Below are positions 37,946 to 46,410 of a stretch of 64,000 bases of DNA, piece by piece (the first letter of the stretch is position 1; each line of letters begins with the position of its first letter). Location of the stretch: contig NZ_AQQS01000022.1 of NCBI RefSeq assembly GCF_002088275.1, positions 1 through 64,000 of the forward strand, in the 5' to 3' direction. The DNA is from Aurantimonas sp. 22II-16-19i (GTDB taxonomy: Bacteria; Pseudomonadota; Alphaproteobacteria; Rhizobiales; Rhizobiaceae). Position numbers and translations under genes: made by a program. The notes beneath the pieces were generated by a model, which did no database searches, was not told where the DNA came from, and worked only from the letters and a program-made list of their open reading frames with translations.

Positions 37946-38695
37946 TCAGCTCTCCGGCTGCAGTTCCAGATATTCCGGGTAGCGGCCGATGATGCTCGGC
38001 AGGGCGCTCAGCGTGCCGGACAGATGCTGCCGGATGGCGGCCTCGGCAGCCGCCGCGTCGGCACTCTCGATGCCGGTCAGGATGTCCGCGTGGCAGTCCA
38101 GGATGCCGGTCGTCTTGCCGGGATCGGGAAGGTTCAGGGCTCGCAGCCGGTCGATATGGCCGGAACGCTCGGAGATCACCCGCCAGAGCTGCGGAAACCC
38201 GGCCGCGTCACAGAGCGAGAGGTGGAAGTGCCGGTCGAGAATGGCGAATCGCTCCAGGTCGTCGGCCTCGACGGCGGCCCGTTGCAGCGACAGGATCTGC
38301 CGCGCCCGCAGCGTCGCGGACGCATCGCCCCGGCTGACGAGCGTCTTCATCACCTCGACTTCCAGGGCGACCCGCAGGAACTGGGTCTCCCTGGCATGGG
38401 CGACGTCGATCTTGGCGACGACGGTACGGGACTGCGGGAAGATCTCGACCAGGCCCTCGCGCTGCAGCTGGAAGAAGGCGTCGCGCACCGGCGTCTGGCT
38501 GACGCCGTATTCGGCGGCGAGCTGGGCGCGGGACAACAACTCCCCCGGCTTCAGCCGCAGATCGACGATGCGCCGCCGCAGCGATCCGTAGATACCCTGG
38601 GAGGCGAGAGGGCGCCGCTCGAAGTCGCTGGGAAAGTCGAGATCGGGCGCAAGCGCCGCGTCGCCAGTCGAATGCATGGGCTGTCCGTCCGTCAA
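37946..38695 (-). CDS. GntR-family transcriptional regulator (FCD type)
   Basis: A 249-residue regulator. The winged helix occupies about residues 30-95 (GIYGSLRRRIVDLRLKPGEL, LAAEYGVSQTPVRDAFFQLQREGLVEI). The C-terminal FCD ligand domain has the metal-site His residues in LDRHFHLSLCDAAG, CHADILTGIESAD and IRQHLSGTL. Such proteins usually repress sugar-acid catabolism until bound by an intermediate. It is divergent from the TRAP transporter and sugar-acid genes, which are its likely targets. Start at 38695; an in-frame ATG at 38677 is an alternative. Confidence 0.9.
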   Translation of the reverse strand: MTDGQPMHSTGDAALAPDLDFPSDFERRPLASQGIYGSLRRRIVDLRLKPGELLSRAQLAAEYGVSQTPVRDAFFQLQREGLVEIFPQSRTVVAKIDVAHARETQFLRVALEVEVMKTLVSRGDASATLRARQILSLQRAAVEADDLERFAILDRHFHLSLCDAAGFPQLWRVISERSGHIDRLRALNLPDPGKTTGILDCHADILTGIESADAAAAEAAIRQHLSGTLSALPSIIGRYPEYLELQPES

Positions 38696-38710
38696 ATCAC
38701 GTGGCGCAGA

Positions 38711-38750
38711 TGGTAACAGAGCTTGCGAGGGTCCAACAAATATATTAGTG
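38711..38750 (+). promoter_or_regulatory. Likely promoter/operator region of the TRAP and sugar-acid operon
   Basis: The intergenic DNA has a local AT-rich island (CCAACAAATATATTAGTG) between the divergent GntR gene and the TRAP binding-protein gene. It is the natural place for the promoter and GntR operator. No perfectly spaced -35/-10 pair or clean palindrome was found. Confidence 0.35.
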
Positions 38751-38800
38751 CTTCAGCGCTCCGGTTGCGACCGGTGAAGTTTTTTCCAGGGAGGAAATTC

Positions 38801-39823
38801 ATGTCCATCCGCACGATCGTACTCGCCGGCCTCGCCTCGGCGGCGCTCTCGGCGCCCGCGCTCGCCGAGACCTACACCATCCAGACCTCGTTCAACGCCG
38901 GCGACTTCTCGACGACCTATCTCACCGAGAACTGGCTGCCGAAGATCAAGGAGATGACCGAGGGCCGGGTCGAGATCAACCTGACGCCGTCCGGCTCGGT
39001 CGTGCCCTCCAAGGAAACGCCGCAGGCGGTCTCGATGGGCGTCCTCGACGGCGACTTCACCTCGGTCAACTACTTCTCCGGTCAGGAGCCGGCCTTCGCC
39101 ATCCTCGGTGACCTCATCTCCGGCTACGACACCCCCGCCCAGATGCTCGGCTTCTGCAAGGACGGCTCGGGCGAGAAGGTCTGGCAGAAGGCGCTGGACG
39201 AGATCGCCGATGGCCAGGCCCATCTCATCGGCTGCGGTCCCTACAGCCGCGAGTCGCTTCCCGCCCGCGTGCCGATCAGGACCTTCGAGGACCTGCAGGG
39301 CAAGAAGATCCGCTCGCCCGAGGGTCTCGCCTCGGCGGTGTTCGCGGCGGCCGGCGCGAGCCCGGTGTCGATCCCGTTCTCCGAAGTCTATGGCGCGCTG
39401 GAGAAGGGCATCGTCGATGCCGCCGACGCCTCGGCCTACGTCAACAATGCCGCCACCGGCCTCAACGACGTCGCGCCCTATCCGCTCTATCCGGGCATCC
39501 ACTCCATGCCGGCCATGGAGCTGACCATGAACAAGGACAAGTGGGACGGCCTCGAGCCGCAGGACCAGAAGGCGCTGCGCGACTGGTTCTACATGGCGAT
39601 GGAGGACCTCACCAACGTCGTTCACGAGCAGGACGAGAAGCTCGCCCAGGAAGACGCCAAGAAGGAAGGCATCGAGGTCATCGACTGGTCCCAGGACAGC
39701 CGCGACAAGATGCGCGTCGTCGCCCGCAAGGAGTGGGAAAAGTTCGCCGAGAAGAGCCCCCTCGCCAAGGAAGCCCTCGAGGCGAACCTCGAATACATGA
39801 AGACCATCGGCCTGATGAACTGA
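38801..39823 (+). CDS. TRAP transporter solute-binding protein (DctP family)
   Basis: A 340-residue periplasmic binding protein. The signal peptide is TIVLAGLASAALSAPALAETYT. The family Arg that clamps the substrate carboxylate lies in the block DLQGKKIRSPEGLASAVFAA, and the pocket continues through PVSIPFSEVYGALEKGIVDA. ATG 38801 follows CCAGGGAGGAAATTC. It is the first gene of a TRAP operon; a strong hairpin follows the stop, as often seen where the binding protein is made in excess of the membrane subunits. The neighbouring dehydratase and dehydrogenase suggest a sugar acid as substrate. Confidence 0.93.
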   Translation: MSIRTIVLAGLASAALSAPALAETYTIQTSFNAGDFSTTYLTENWLPKIKEMTEGRVEINLTPSGSVVPSKETPQAVSMGVLDGDFTSVNYFSGQEPAFAILGDLISGYDTPAQMLGFCKDGSGEKVWQKALDEIADGQAHLIGCGPYSRESLPARVPIRTFEDLQGKKIRSPEGLASAVFAAAGASPVSIPFSEVYGALEKGIVDAADASAYVNNAATGLNDVAPYPLYPGIHSMPAMELTMNKDKWDGLEPQDQKALRDWFYMAMEDLTNVVHEQDEKLAQEDAKKEGIEVIDWSQDSRDKMRVVARKEWEKFAEKSPLAKEALEANLEYMKTIGLMN

Positions 39824-39828
39824 GCCGG

Positions 39829-39842
39829 GGCCGGCTCCGGCC
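39829..39842 (+). other. Hairpin after the TRAP binding-protein gene
   Basis: GGCCGG and CCGGCC are separated by CT, and no T-run follows. It lies six bases past the stop. It may protect the binding-protein mRNA from 3' decay and reduce read-through to the membrane subunits, whose first gene starts 165 bases later. Confidence 0.4.
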
Positions 39843-40007
39843 GGCCTGCGACCCTCCGGGTCCGGGCGCCCCCGCGGCGTCCGGATGTTGAGGCGATCGC
39901 ACTCGACGACCCCACCCGCCTCGGCTGTCCCTGCTGCCCATCGCGGCCGCAGGCGCATGTCCGGTGGGCAGCCTTTCCCTTCGCTCCTTCGTGTCCCCGG
40001 AGACCCC

Positions 40008-40529
40008 ATGAGCAAGTTTCTGTCGCGCTATGCGGCGGCGATGGACCGCGCCAGCGTCTTCATCGGTCACGCCTGCTCGGCGCTATTCTTCGCCTGCATC
40101 GGCTTCTCGGCCCTCGAGGTCGTCATGCGCTACGGCTTCGATCATCCGACCTCGTGGTCGATCGAACTGACGATGGCCCTCTGTGCCATGGCCTGGGTGC
40201 TCTCCGTCGGCTACGTCACCGAGCGCAACCGCCACATCTCCATCACCATGCTGGAACTCGTCGTCGGTCCGCGGGTCTGGCGCTGGTTCCGCCTGATGCA
40301 GATCCTCGTCGCGATCGTGACGATCTCGATCTTCGCCATGGCGGTCTGGGACCCGGCGCTCCGGGTGTTCTCGCGGCCGGAATCTTCCGGCACGTCGCTG
40401 AACTCGATCCAGCCGAGCCTCCTCAAGGTCTTCATCCTGGTGGGCGCGGTCCTCTACGTCCTCCAGCTCCTCGCCAATCTGATCCGCTGGGTGCAGGGCA
40501 CCGAGAAGGCCGCGACCCATGGGCATTGA
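40008..40529 (+). CDS. TRAP transporter small membrane subunit (DctQ family)
   Basis: A 173-residue inner-membrane protein with four predicted helices: GHACSALFFACIGFSALEVVM, LTMALCAMAWVLSVGYV, LVAIVTISIFAMAVW and VFILVGAVLYVLQLLANLI. The conserved block VMRYGFDHPTSWSIELTM and the Arg-rich loop ERNRHISITM are typical of DctQ. ATG 40008 follows CCCCGGAGACCCC. It overlaps the large subunit gene by 11 bases. Confidence 0.9.
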   Translation: MSKFLSRYAAAMDRASVFIGHACSALFFACIGFSALEVVMRYGFDHPTSWSIELTMALCAMAWVLSVGYVTERNRHISITMLELVVGPRVWRWFRLMQILVAIVTISIFAMAVWDPALRVFSRPESSGTSLNSIQPSLLKVFILVGAVLYVLQLLANLIRWVQGTEKAATHGH

Positions 40530-41835
40530 GTACATCACCCTCCTGATCGTCGCCTCGCTTCTGGCGCTGATGGCGATCGGCATTCCCCTCGGCATCACCA
40601 CGCTGCTGGTCTCGCTCGGCACCGCGGTGCTCTATTTCGGCGAGCGGGCGGGCTTCTTCCTCGTCTCGGCCAACGTCACCGAGGTGCTCCACAAATACGA
40701 GCTGATCGCCGTGCCGTTCTTCGTCTTCATGGCGAACGTCCTGGAGCGCTCGGGCATCGCCCACACGCTGTTCGAATCGATGGCGATCCTCGGCGGACGG
40801 TTCCGCGGCTCGGTCGCGGTGCAGACGACGATCGTCGCGGTGCTGCTCGCCGCCATGAGCGGCATCATGGGCGGCGAGATCGTCATGCTCGGCCTGATCG
40901 CTTTGCCGCAGATGCTGCGCCTCGGCTACGACCGGAAACTCTCGATCGGCATCATCTGCGCCGCCGGCGCGCTGGCGACGCTGATCCCGCCCTCGGTGGT
41001 GCTGATCGTCTACGGCCTCGCGGCCCAGGTCTCGATCACCAAGCTGTTCGCAGCCTCCGCGGTGCCCGGCCTGCTGCTCGCCGGCCTGTTCATCACCTAC
41101 ATCCTGATCCGGGTCCGGCTGAACCCGGCGATGGCGCCGATCTACGACATTCCCGAGACCGGCCTGCCGTTCTTCAACCGGCTGAAGTTCCTCAAGGGCG
41201 CGGTGCTGCCGGGCATCCTCATCGTCGTCGTCCTCGGCATGATCTATGGCGGCATCGCCACGGTGACGGAAGCCGCCGCCATCGGCGCGGTGGGCGCGGT
41301 GATGGTCTCCGCCGTCACCGGCCAGCTCTCCTGGACGATGGTGCGCAACGCCATGCGCCAGACGGTGCTGACGGTCGGCTCGATCATCTGGCTGGTGCTC
41401 GGCGCGGTCTCGCTGATCGGCATCTACAACCGCATCGGCGGCGGCGACTTCCTGCGCGATCTCCTCGGCTCGCTCGACATCGCGCCGATCATGGTCATCG
41501 TCGTCATGATGCTGATCGTCATGGTGCTCGGCACGTTCCTGGAATGGATCGCGATCCTCTTCATCACCGTGCCGATCTTCGCGCCGGTGGTGGCCGATCT
41601 CGGCTACGATCCGATCTGGTTCGGCGTGCTCTTTGCCATGAACATCCAGATCTACTACCTCTCGCCGCCCTTCGGGCCCGCCTGCTTCTTCCTGAAGTCG
41701 GTGACCAAGGACATCGAGCTGCAGGAGATCTTCGCGGCGGTGCTGCCGTTCATCGGGCTGCAGGCGATCGGCCTCTTCCTGGTGCTGCTCTTCCCGCAGA
41801 TCGCCCTGTGGCTGCCATCCATGCTCGGCAACTAG
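40519..41835 (+). CDS. TRAP transporter large membrane subunit (DctM family)
   Basis: A 438-residue polytopic protein that forms the Na+-driven transport channel. Family motifs are GIPLGITTLLVSLG, PFFVFMANVLERSGIA, MSGIMGGEIVMLGLIALPQML and IGIICAAGALATLIPPSVVLIVYG, then FLEWIAILFITVPIFAPV and QIYYLSPPFGPACFFLKSV. The gene overlaps the DctQ gene and is followed after 15 bases by a 53-residue membrane protein gene. The substrate is probably a sugar acid, judged from the downstream enzymes. Confidence 0.93.
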   Translation: MGIEYITLLIVASLLALMAIGIPLGITTLLVSLGTAVLYFGERAGFFLVSANVTEVLHKYELIAVPFFVFMANVLERSGIAHTLFESMAILGGRFRGSVAVQTTIVAVLLAAMSGIMGGEIVMLGLIALPQMLRLGYDRKLSIGIICAAGALATLIPPSVVLIVYGLAAQVSITKLFAASAVPGLLLAGLFITYILIRVRLNPAMAPIYDIPETGLPFFNRLKFLKGAVLPGILIVVVLGMIYGGIATVTEAAAIGAVGAVMVSAVTGQLSWTMVRNAMRQTVLTVGSIIWLVLGAVSLIGIYNRIGGGDFLRDLLGSLDIAPIMVIVVMMLIVMVLGTFLEWIAILFITVPIFAPVVADLGYDPIWFGVLFAMNIQIYYLSPPFGPACFFLKSVTKDIELQEIFAAVLPFIGLQAIGLFLVLLFPQIALWLPSMLGN

Positions 41836-41850
41836 ACGAGGAGGCTCACG

Positions 41851-42012
41851 ATGCAGACCGATCTTCACGACGAAAGCGAAGAGGGCATCTCGGCGGCGGC
41901 CTTCGACGCCGAGGAGAAGAGCGACCAGGCGGACTTCGGCAACTGGCCGGAGATCGTCGGCCTCGTGCTCGTCCTCCTCATCACCTACATGATCCTCGAA
42001 GTCACCGGATAG
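41851..42012 (+). CDS. 53-residue single-span membrane protein of the TRAP operon
   Basis: A very small protein: an acidic N-terminal half (DLHDESEEGISAAAFDAEE) followed by one transmembrane helix (IVGLVLVLLITYMILEVTG) at the extreme C-terminus, implying a cytoplasmic tail-anchored topology. ATG 41851 has a strong ribosome site, ACGAGGAGGCTCACG. It fits tightly between the DctM gene (15 bases before) and the dehydratase (4 bases after), so it is surely co-transcribed. It resembles no known TRAP subunit. It could be an accessory or regulatory peptide of the transporter. Confidence 0.7.
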   Translation: MQTDLHDESEEGISAAAFDAEEKSDQADFGNWPEIVGLVLVLLITYMILEVTG

Positions 42013-42016
42013 CTTC

Positions 42017-43750
42017 ATGCCCTCGAAGACCTACGCGGACCTGCGCTCGGCACGCTGGTTCGCCCCCGACGACCTGCGCAGCTTCGGCCACCGCTCGCGG
42101 ATGATGCAGCTCGGCTATTCCGAGGACGACTTCGTCGGCAAGCCGATCATCGGCATCCTGTCGACCTGGTCGGAGCTGAATTCCTGCCACGGCCACTTTC
42201 CCGAGCGGGTCGAGAACGTCCGCCGGGGCGTGCTGGCCGCCGGCGGCTTCGCCGTCGAGATGCCGGCCCTCTCGGTGGACGAGAGCTTCACCAAGCCGAC
42301 CTCGATGCTCTATCGCAACATGCTGGCGATGGAGACCGAGGAGATGATCCGCGCCCATCCGCTGGACGGCGTCGTCCTGATGGGCGGCTGCGACAAGACC
42401 ACGCCCGGCCTGATCATGGGCGCGATCACGGCCGGGGTGCCGATGATCTACCTGCCGGCCGGCCCGATGCTGAGCGGCCACTATGCCGGCCGTGTTCTCG
42501 GCTCCGGCTCGGACGCCTGGAAATACTGGGACGAGCGCCGCGCCGGCAACGTCACCGACGAGGAATGGCTCGGCGTCCAGGGCGGCATCGCCCGCTCCCA
42601 CGGCACCTGCATGACCATGGGCACCGCGGCGACCATGATGTCGATCGCCGACGCCCTCGGCTTCACGCTGCCCGGCGCCTCCTCGATCCCGGCGGTCGAC
42701 AGTGGCCACCAGCGCATGTCGACCGACTGCGGCAAGCGCATCGTCGACATGGTCTGGGAGGGCATGACGCCCGACATGGTCGCGACGACGCCCGCCTTCC
42801 ACAACGCCGCCAAGGTGGCGATGGCCACCGGCTGCTCGACCAATGCCGTCGTCCACCTCATTGCCATGGCGCGGCGCGCCGGCGTCGACCTGACCCTCGA
42901 CCATCTGGACGAACTCGGCCGGGTGACGCCACTGATCGCCAATGTCCGCCCCTCCGGCAAGGGCTACCTGATGGAGGACTTCTTCTACGCCGGCGGCCTT
43001 CGCGCGCTGATGAAGCAGATGGAGGCGATGCTCGACACCTCGGTCCTGACGGTCAACGGCAAGACCCTCGCCGAGAACATCGCCGGCGCCGAGGTCTACA
43101 ATGCCGACGTCATCCGGCCCCTGTCGAACCCCGTTTACAAGGAAGGCTCGCTGGCCCTTTTGCGCGGCAATCTCTGCCCCGACGGCGCGGTGATCAAGCC
43201 GGCGGCCTGCGACCCGAGGTTCCACGTCCATGAGGGGCCGGCGCTGGTCTTCGACAGCTACCCGGAGATGAAGAAGGCCGTCGACGACGAGAATCTCGAC
43301 GTCACCCCCGACCACGTCATGGTGCTCAGGAACGCCGGGCCCCTCGGCGGTCCGGGTTTCCCGGAATGGGGCATGCTGCCGATCCCCAAGGCGCTCATCA
43401 GGCAGGGCCACCGCGACATGCTGCGGATCTCCGACGCCCGCATGTCCGGCACCTCCTACGGTGCCTGCGTCCTGCACGTCGCACCGGAGAGCTTCATCGG
43501 CGGTCCGCTGGCGCTGCTCAGGACCGGCGACACCGTCCGCCTCGACCTGCCGAACCGGCGGCTCGACATGCTGGTCGACGAGGCCGAACTGGCGAAGAGA
43601 AAAGCCGAATGGACGCCGCCGGAGCCTCGATTCCAGCGCGGATGGGGCTACATGTTCTCCCGCCACGTGACGCAGGCCGACAAGGGCTGCGACTTCGACT
43701 TCCTCGAGCGTGACTTCGGCGCCGCCGCCGGCGAGCCGGACATCTTCTGA
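42017..43750 (+). CDS. IlvD/Edd-family dehydratase, probably a sugar-acid (pentonate) dehydratase
   Basis: A 577-residue iron-sulfur dehydratase. The cluster-binding Cys residues are in ELNSCHGH, MGGCDKTTPG and SHGTCMTMGTA; the catalytic-site blocks PGASSIPAVDSGHQRMST and RISDARMSGTSYGACVLHVAPES are also present. Length and motifs fit the pentonate/hexonate branch, such as L-arabinonate dehydratase, rather than valine-pathway IlvD. With the ketoglutarate-semialdehyde-type dehydrogenase that follows, an oxidative pentonate route to 2-oxoglutarate is likely. It starts four bases after the small membrane protein. GGCCGGC-CA-GCCGGCC at 43757-43772 forms a hairpin after its stop. Confidence 0.87.
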   Translation: MPSKTYADLRSARWFAPDDLRSFGHRSRMMQLGYSEDDFVGKPIIGILSTWSELNSCHGHFPERVENVRRGVLAAGGFAVEMPALSVDESFTKPTSMLYRNMLAMETEEMIRAHPLDGVVLMGGCDKTTPGLIMGAITAGVPMIYLPAGPMLSGHYAGRVLGSGSDAWKYWDERRAGNVTDEEWLGVQGGIARSHGTCMTMGTAATMMSIADALGFTLPGASSIPAVDSGHQRMSTDCGKRIVDMVWEGMTPDMVATTPAFHNAAKVAMATGCSTNAVVHLIAMARRAGVDLTLDHLDELGRVTPLIANVRPSGKGYLMEDFFYAGGLRALMKQMEAMLDTSVLTVNGKTLAENIAGAEVYNADVIRPLSNPVYKEGSLALLRGNLCPDGAVIKPAACDPRFHVHEGPALVFDSYPEMKKAVDDENLDVTPDHVMVLRNAGPLGGPGFPEWGMLPIPKALIRQGHRDMLRISDARMSGTSYGACVLHVAPESFIGGPLALLRTGDTVRLDLPNRRLDMLVDEAELAKRKAEWTPPEPRFQRGWGYMFSRHVTQADKGCDFDFLERDFGAAAGEPDIF

Positions 43751-43850
43751 TCGAACGGCCGGCCAGCCGGCCGGCCCCCATCGGTGAGCGCGGCGGCGCC
43801 GACGCGCCCGCGCCCGCCGATCCCCTTGAATTGACGAAAGAGGTCCAACA

Positions 43851-45365
43851 ATGGCACTCGAACTGACCGGCAAGCATCTGATCGCGGGCGAATGGAAGGC
43901 CTCCGGCCAGACATTCCAGTCCGAGCCCGCGAGCGGCGAGGCGCGCGAATTTTCCGTCGGCACGCCCGACCTCGTCGACGAGGCGGTGCGGGCGGCCGAG
44001 GAGGCCTTCTGGAGCTATGCCGCCACCAGCCGCGAGGCGCGCGCCGCCTTCCTCGAGACGATCGCCGAGGAGATCGACAAGCGCGGCGAGGAGATCACCG
44101 AGATCGGCACCGAGGAGACCGGACTGCCCGCCGGCCGCCTGCAGGGCGAGCGCGGCCGCACCACCGGCCAGCTGAGGCTCTTCGCCAGCCATATCCGCGA
44201 CGGCGCCTATCTCGACCGGCGCCATGACGCGGCGCTGCCCGACCGCCAGCCGGCGCCCCGTCCGGACATCCGCATGATGATGCGGCCGATCGGCCCCGTC
44301 GCCGTCTTCGGCGCGTCCAACTTCCCGCTCGCCTTCTCCACCGCCGGCGGCGACACCGCTGCGGCGCTTGCGGCCGGTTGCCCGGTGGTGGTCAAGGGCC
44401 ATGGCGCCCATCCCGGCACCGGCGAGATCGTCGCCCAGGCGATCGCCGCCGCTGTCAAGAAGCACGACCTGCATCCGGGCGTCTTCTCGCTGGTCCAGGG
44501 CGGCAAGCGCGACGTCGGCGAGTCCCTCGTCACCCATCCGCTGATCAAGGCCGTCGGCTTCACCGGCTCGCTCGCCGGTGGCCGGGCGCTGTTCAACCTC
44601 TGCGCCCAGCGGCCCGAGCCGATCCCGTTCTTCGGCGAGCTCGGCTCGGTCAACCCGATGTTCCTGATGCCGGAAGCGGTGAAGGCACGGGGCGAGGCCA
44701 TCGGTAAGGGCTGGGCCGGCTCGCTCACCATGGGTGCCGGCCAGTTCTGCACCAATCCGGGCATCGCCATCGTCGTCGACGGCGAGGGCGCCGACGCCTT
44801 CACAGCCGCCGCCGTCGAGGCAGCGAAAGACGTCGCCAAACAGGCGATGCTCACCGACGGCATCGCCGAGGCCTATCGCAAGGGCGCGGCGCGCGTCGAG
44901 GCAACCCCCGGCGTCAAGGCGCTGATCGGCGAGGCGAACGCCTCCCGCCATGCCTCGCCCTACATCTTCGAGACCACCGGCGAGGTCTTCGGCAGGGACG
45001 AGACGCTGACCGAGGAAGTCTTCGGGCCGCTCGGCATCGTGGTGCGCGTCAAGGACGTCGCCGAGATGGAGACGCTCGCCAAGGGCCTCCACGGCCAGCT
45101 CACCGTCACGCTGCACATCGATGCCGGCGACGCCGAGGCGGCCGGACGCCTGATGCCGACGCTGGAGCGCAAGGCCGGCCGCATCCTCGCCAATGGCTTT
45201 CCGACCGGCGTCGAGGTCTGCGACGCAATGGTCCATGGCGGCCCGTATCCGGCGTCGACCAACTTCGGCGCGACCTCGGTCGGCACGCTGTCGATCCGCC
45301 GCTTCCTGAGGCCGGTCTCCTACCAGAACCTGCCGGAAGCGATCCTTCCCACCGACCTCAAGTGA
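43851..45365 (+). CDS. Aldehyde dehydrogenase, 2-oxoglutarate-semialdehyde dehydrogenase type
   Basis: A 504-residue NAD(P)+ aldehyde dehydrogenase. The cofactor and catalytic blocks are GPVAVFGASNFPLAFSTAGGD, AVGFTGSLAGGRALF, FFGELGSVNPMF (catalytic Glu) and GAGQFCTNPG (catalytic Cys). The ASNFPLAFSTAGGD and QFCTNPG forms are those of the bacterial 2,5-dioxopentanoate dehydrogenases that end the non-phosphorylated pentose pathways. ATG 43851 follows GAAAGAGGTCCAAC. It sits between the dehydratase and the RraA-like gene in the same operon. Confidence 0.9.
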   Translation: MALELTGKHLIAGEWKASGQTFQSEPASGEAREFSVGTPDLVDEAVRAAEEAFWSYAATSREARAAFLETIAEEIDKRGEEITEIGTEETGLPAGRLQGERGRTTGQLRLFASHIRDGAYLDRRHDAALPDRQPAPRPDIRMMMRPIGPVAVFGASNFPLAFSTAGGDTAAALAAGCPVVVKGHGAHPGTGEIVAQAIAAAVKKHDLHPGVFSLVQGGKRDVGESLVTHPLIKAVGFTGSLAGGRALFNLCAQRPEPIPFFGELGSVNPMFLMPEAVKARGEAIGKGWAGSLTMGAGQFCTNPGIAIVVDGEGADAFTAAAVEAAKDVAKQAMLTDGIAEAYRKGAARVEATPGVKALIGEANASRHASPYIFETTGEVFGRDETLTEEVFGPLGIVVRVKDVAEMETLAKGLHGQLTVTLHIDAGDAEAAGRLMPTLERKAGRILANGFPTGVEVCDAMVHGGPYPASTNFGATSVGTLSIRRFLRPVSYQNLPEAILPTDLK

Positions 45366-45372
45366 GACTTCG

Positions 45373-46083
45373 ATGAACGAGGCAACCCGCGAAAAGCTGA
45401 TGGGCGTCTCCGTGGCGACGCTGGCCACGGCGCTCTACAAGCGTGGCCTGCGCAGCCAGGTGATCCAGGGCGTCCACCCGGTCAAGGCCAAGGGCCGCAA
45501 CATGGTCGGTCCGGCCTTCACGCTCCGCTACATGCCGGCGCGCGAGGACCGCAACCAGCTGTCGGAGTTCAGGAAGCCCGACCATCCGCAGCGGGTTGCC
45601 ATCGAGACGTGCCCCGCGGGGCACGTCCTCGTCATGGACAGCCGCAAGGACGCCCGCGCCGCCTCGGCCGGCGACATCCTGATCACCCGGCTGATGGTGC
45701 GCGGCGGCGCCGGCATCGTCACCGACGGTGGTTTCCGCGATGCCGTGACGATCGGCGAGCTCGATATCCCGGCCTACCACACCCGGCCGTCGAGCCCGAC
45801 CAACCTCACCCTGAACGAGGCGATCGCCATCAACGAGCCGATCGGCTGCGGCGACGCCCCGGTGTTTCCGGGCGACGTCATCGTCGGTGACGACGACTGC
45901 GTCATCGTCATCCCGGCCCATCTCGCCGACGAGATCGCCGACGAGGCGGTCGAGATGTCGGCCTATGAGGACTTCGTGGTGGAGAAGGTGAAGGGCGGCG
46001 AGACCATCATCGGCCTCTACCCCCGCACCAAGGACGAGCACCTCGCCGCCTTCGAAGAATGGCGCAAGGCGAACGGCCGCTGA
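45373..46083 (+). CDS. RraA-family protein of the sugar-acid operon
   Basis: A 236-residue member of the RraA/HMG-aldolase superfamily. Family motifs are VGPAFTLRYMPA, GHVLVMDSRKDARAASAGDILITRLMVRGGAGIVTDGGFRDA, with the metal- and oxyanion-site Gly/Asp residues, and HTRPSSPTNLTLNEAIAIN. In catabolic operons these proteins act on 2-keto acids (aldol cleavage, decarboxylation or hydration) rather than on RNase E. No DapA-type 2-keto-3-deoxypentonate dehydratase is present here, so this protein may do that step; this is inference. It begins seven bases after the dehydrogenase and ends the operon. Confidence 0.82.
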   Translation: MNEATREKLMGVSVATLATALYKRGLRSQVIQGVHPVKAKGRNMVGPAFTLRYMPAREDRNQLSEFRKPDHPQRVAIETCPAGHVLVMDSRKDARAASAGDILITRLMVRGGAGIVTDGGFRDAVTIGELDIPAYHTRPSSPTNLTLNEAIAINEPIGCGDAPVFPGDVIVGDDDCVIVIPAHLADEIADEAVEMSAYEDFVVEKVKGGETIIGLYPRTKDEHLAAFEEWRKANGR

Positions 46084-46098
46084 GGCTCTCGCCCGGTC

Positions 46099-46200
46099 TG
46101 GAGCGCGATGAGATCAGCTTCGATCGACATGCCGCTCCATCGTATTGTTGCCGCATGATCTTTCCCAAAGACCGGTTCCCACTGTTCGGAATCATGCTCT
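46099..46200. repeat. RIME-like intergenic palindromic repeat
   Basis: It has two imperfect inverted repeats in tandem. The first is closed by GGAGCG and CGCTCC (about 46100-46138). The second runs from GCATGATC (46153) through CCGGTTCCCACTGTTCGG to ATCATGCT (46198). The second half closely matches the mobile intergenic element common in Rhizobiales genomes. It is non-coding and lies between the sugar-acid operon and trpL. Confidence 0.7.
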
Positions 46201-46289
46201 GAAAGTTGCGAAGGGGCCGCGTCGCCGAGGTGGCGCGGCCCTTGGCGTCGCGCCTCCGCAACGCGCATTGCGAAACCCTTTTCCGGCCA

Positions 46290-46318
46290 TTGCCCTTTCT
46301 GCCGCCAGCAGCTATCGG
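46290..46318 (+). promoter_or_regulatory. Promoter of the trp leader
   Basis: TTGCCC (46290-46295) and TATCGG (46313-46318) are spaced by 17 bases. The expected transcription start is at about 46325, which is the A of the trpL ATG, so the leader would be translated without a 5' untranslated region. Confidence 0.65.
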
Positions 46319-46324
46319 TCAGCG

Positions 46325-46372
46325 ATGGAAAACACGATCGTCACGACGATGAACTGGTGGTGGGCGCTCTAG
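46325..46372 (+). CDS. trpL: trp operon leader peptide
   Basis: A 15-residue leader, MENTIVTTMNWWWAL, with three consecutive Trp codons. Ribosome stalling at these codons under low charged tRNA-Trp would favour the antiterminator and allow trpE(G) expression. It has no ribosome site, consistent with leaderless translation as known for rhizobial trpL. The attenuator hairpin and the anthranilate synthase gene follow directly. Confidence 0.92.
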   Translation: MENTIVTTMNWWWAL

Positions 46373-46410
46373 CGGAGCGGCCGAGCCGACATGCGTCGTG
46401 ATCTCGAACG

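Noticed and set aside
38723-38746. TTGCGA and TATATT as a promoter for the TRAP operon
   Set aside because: The spacing of 12 bases is too short for a sigma-70 promoter, so only the region and not these boxes was annotated.
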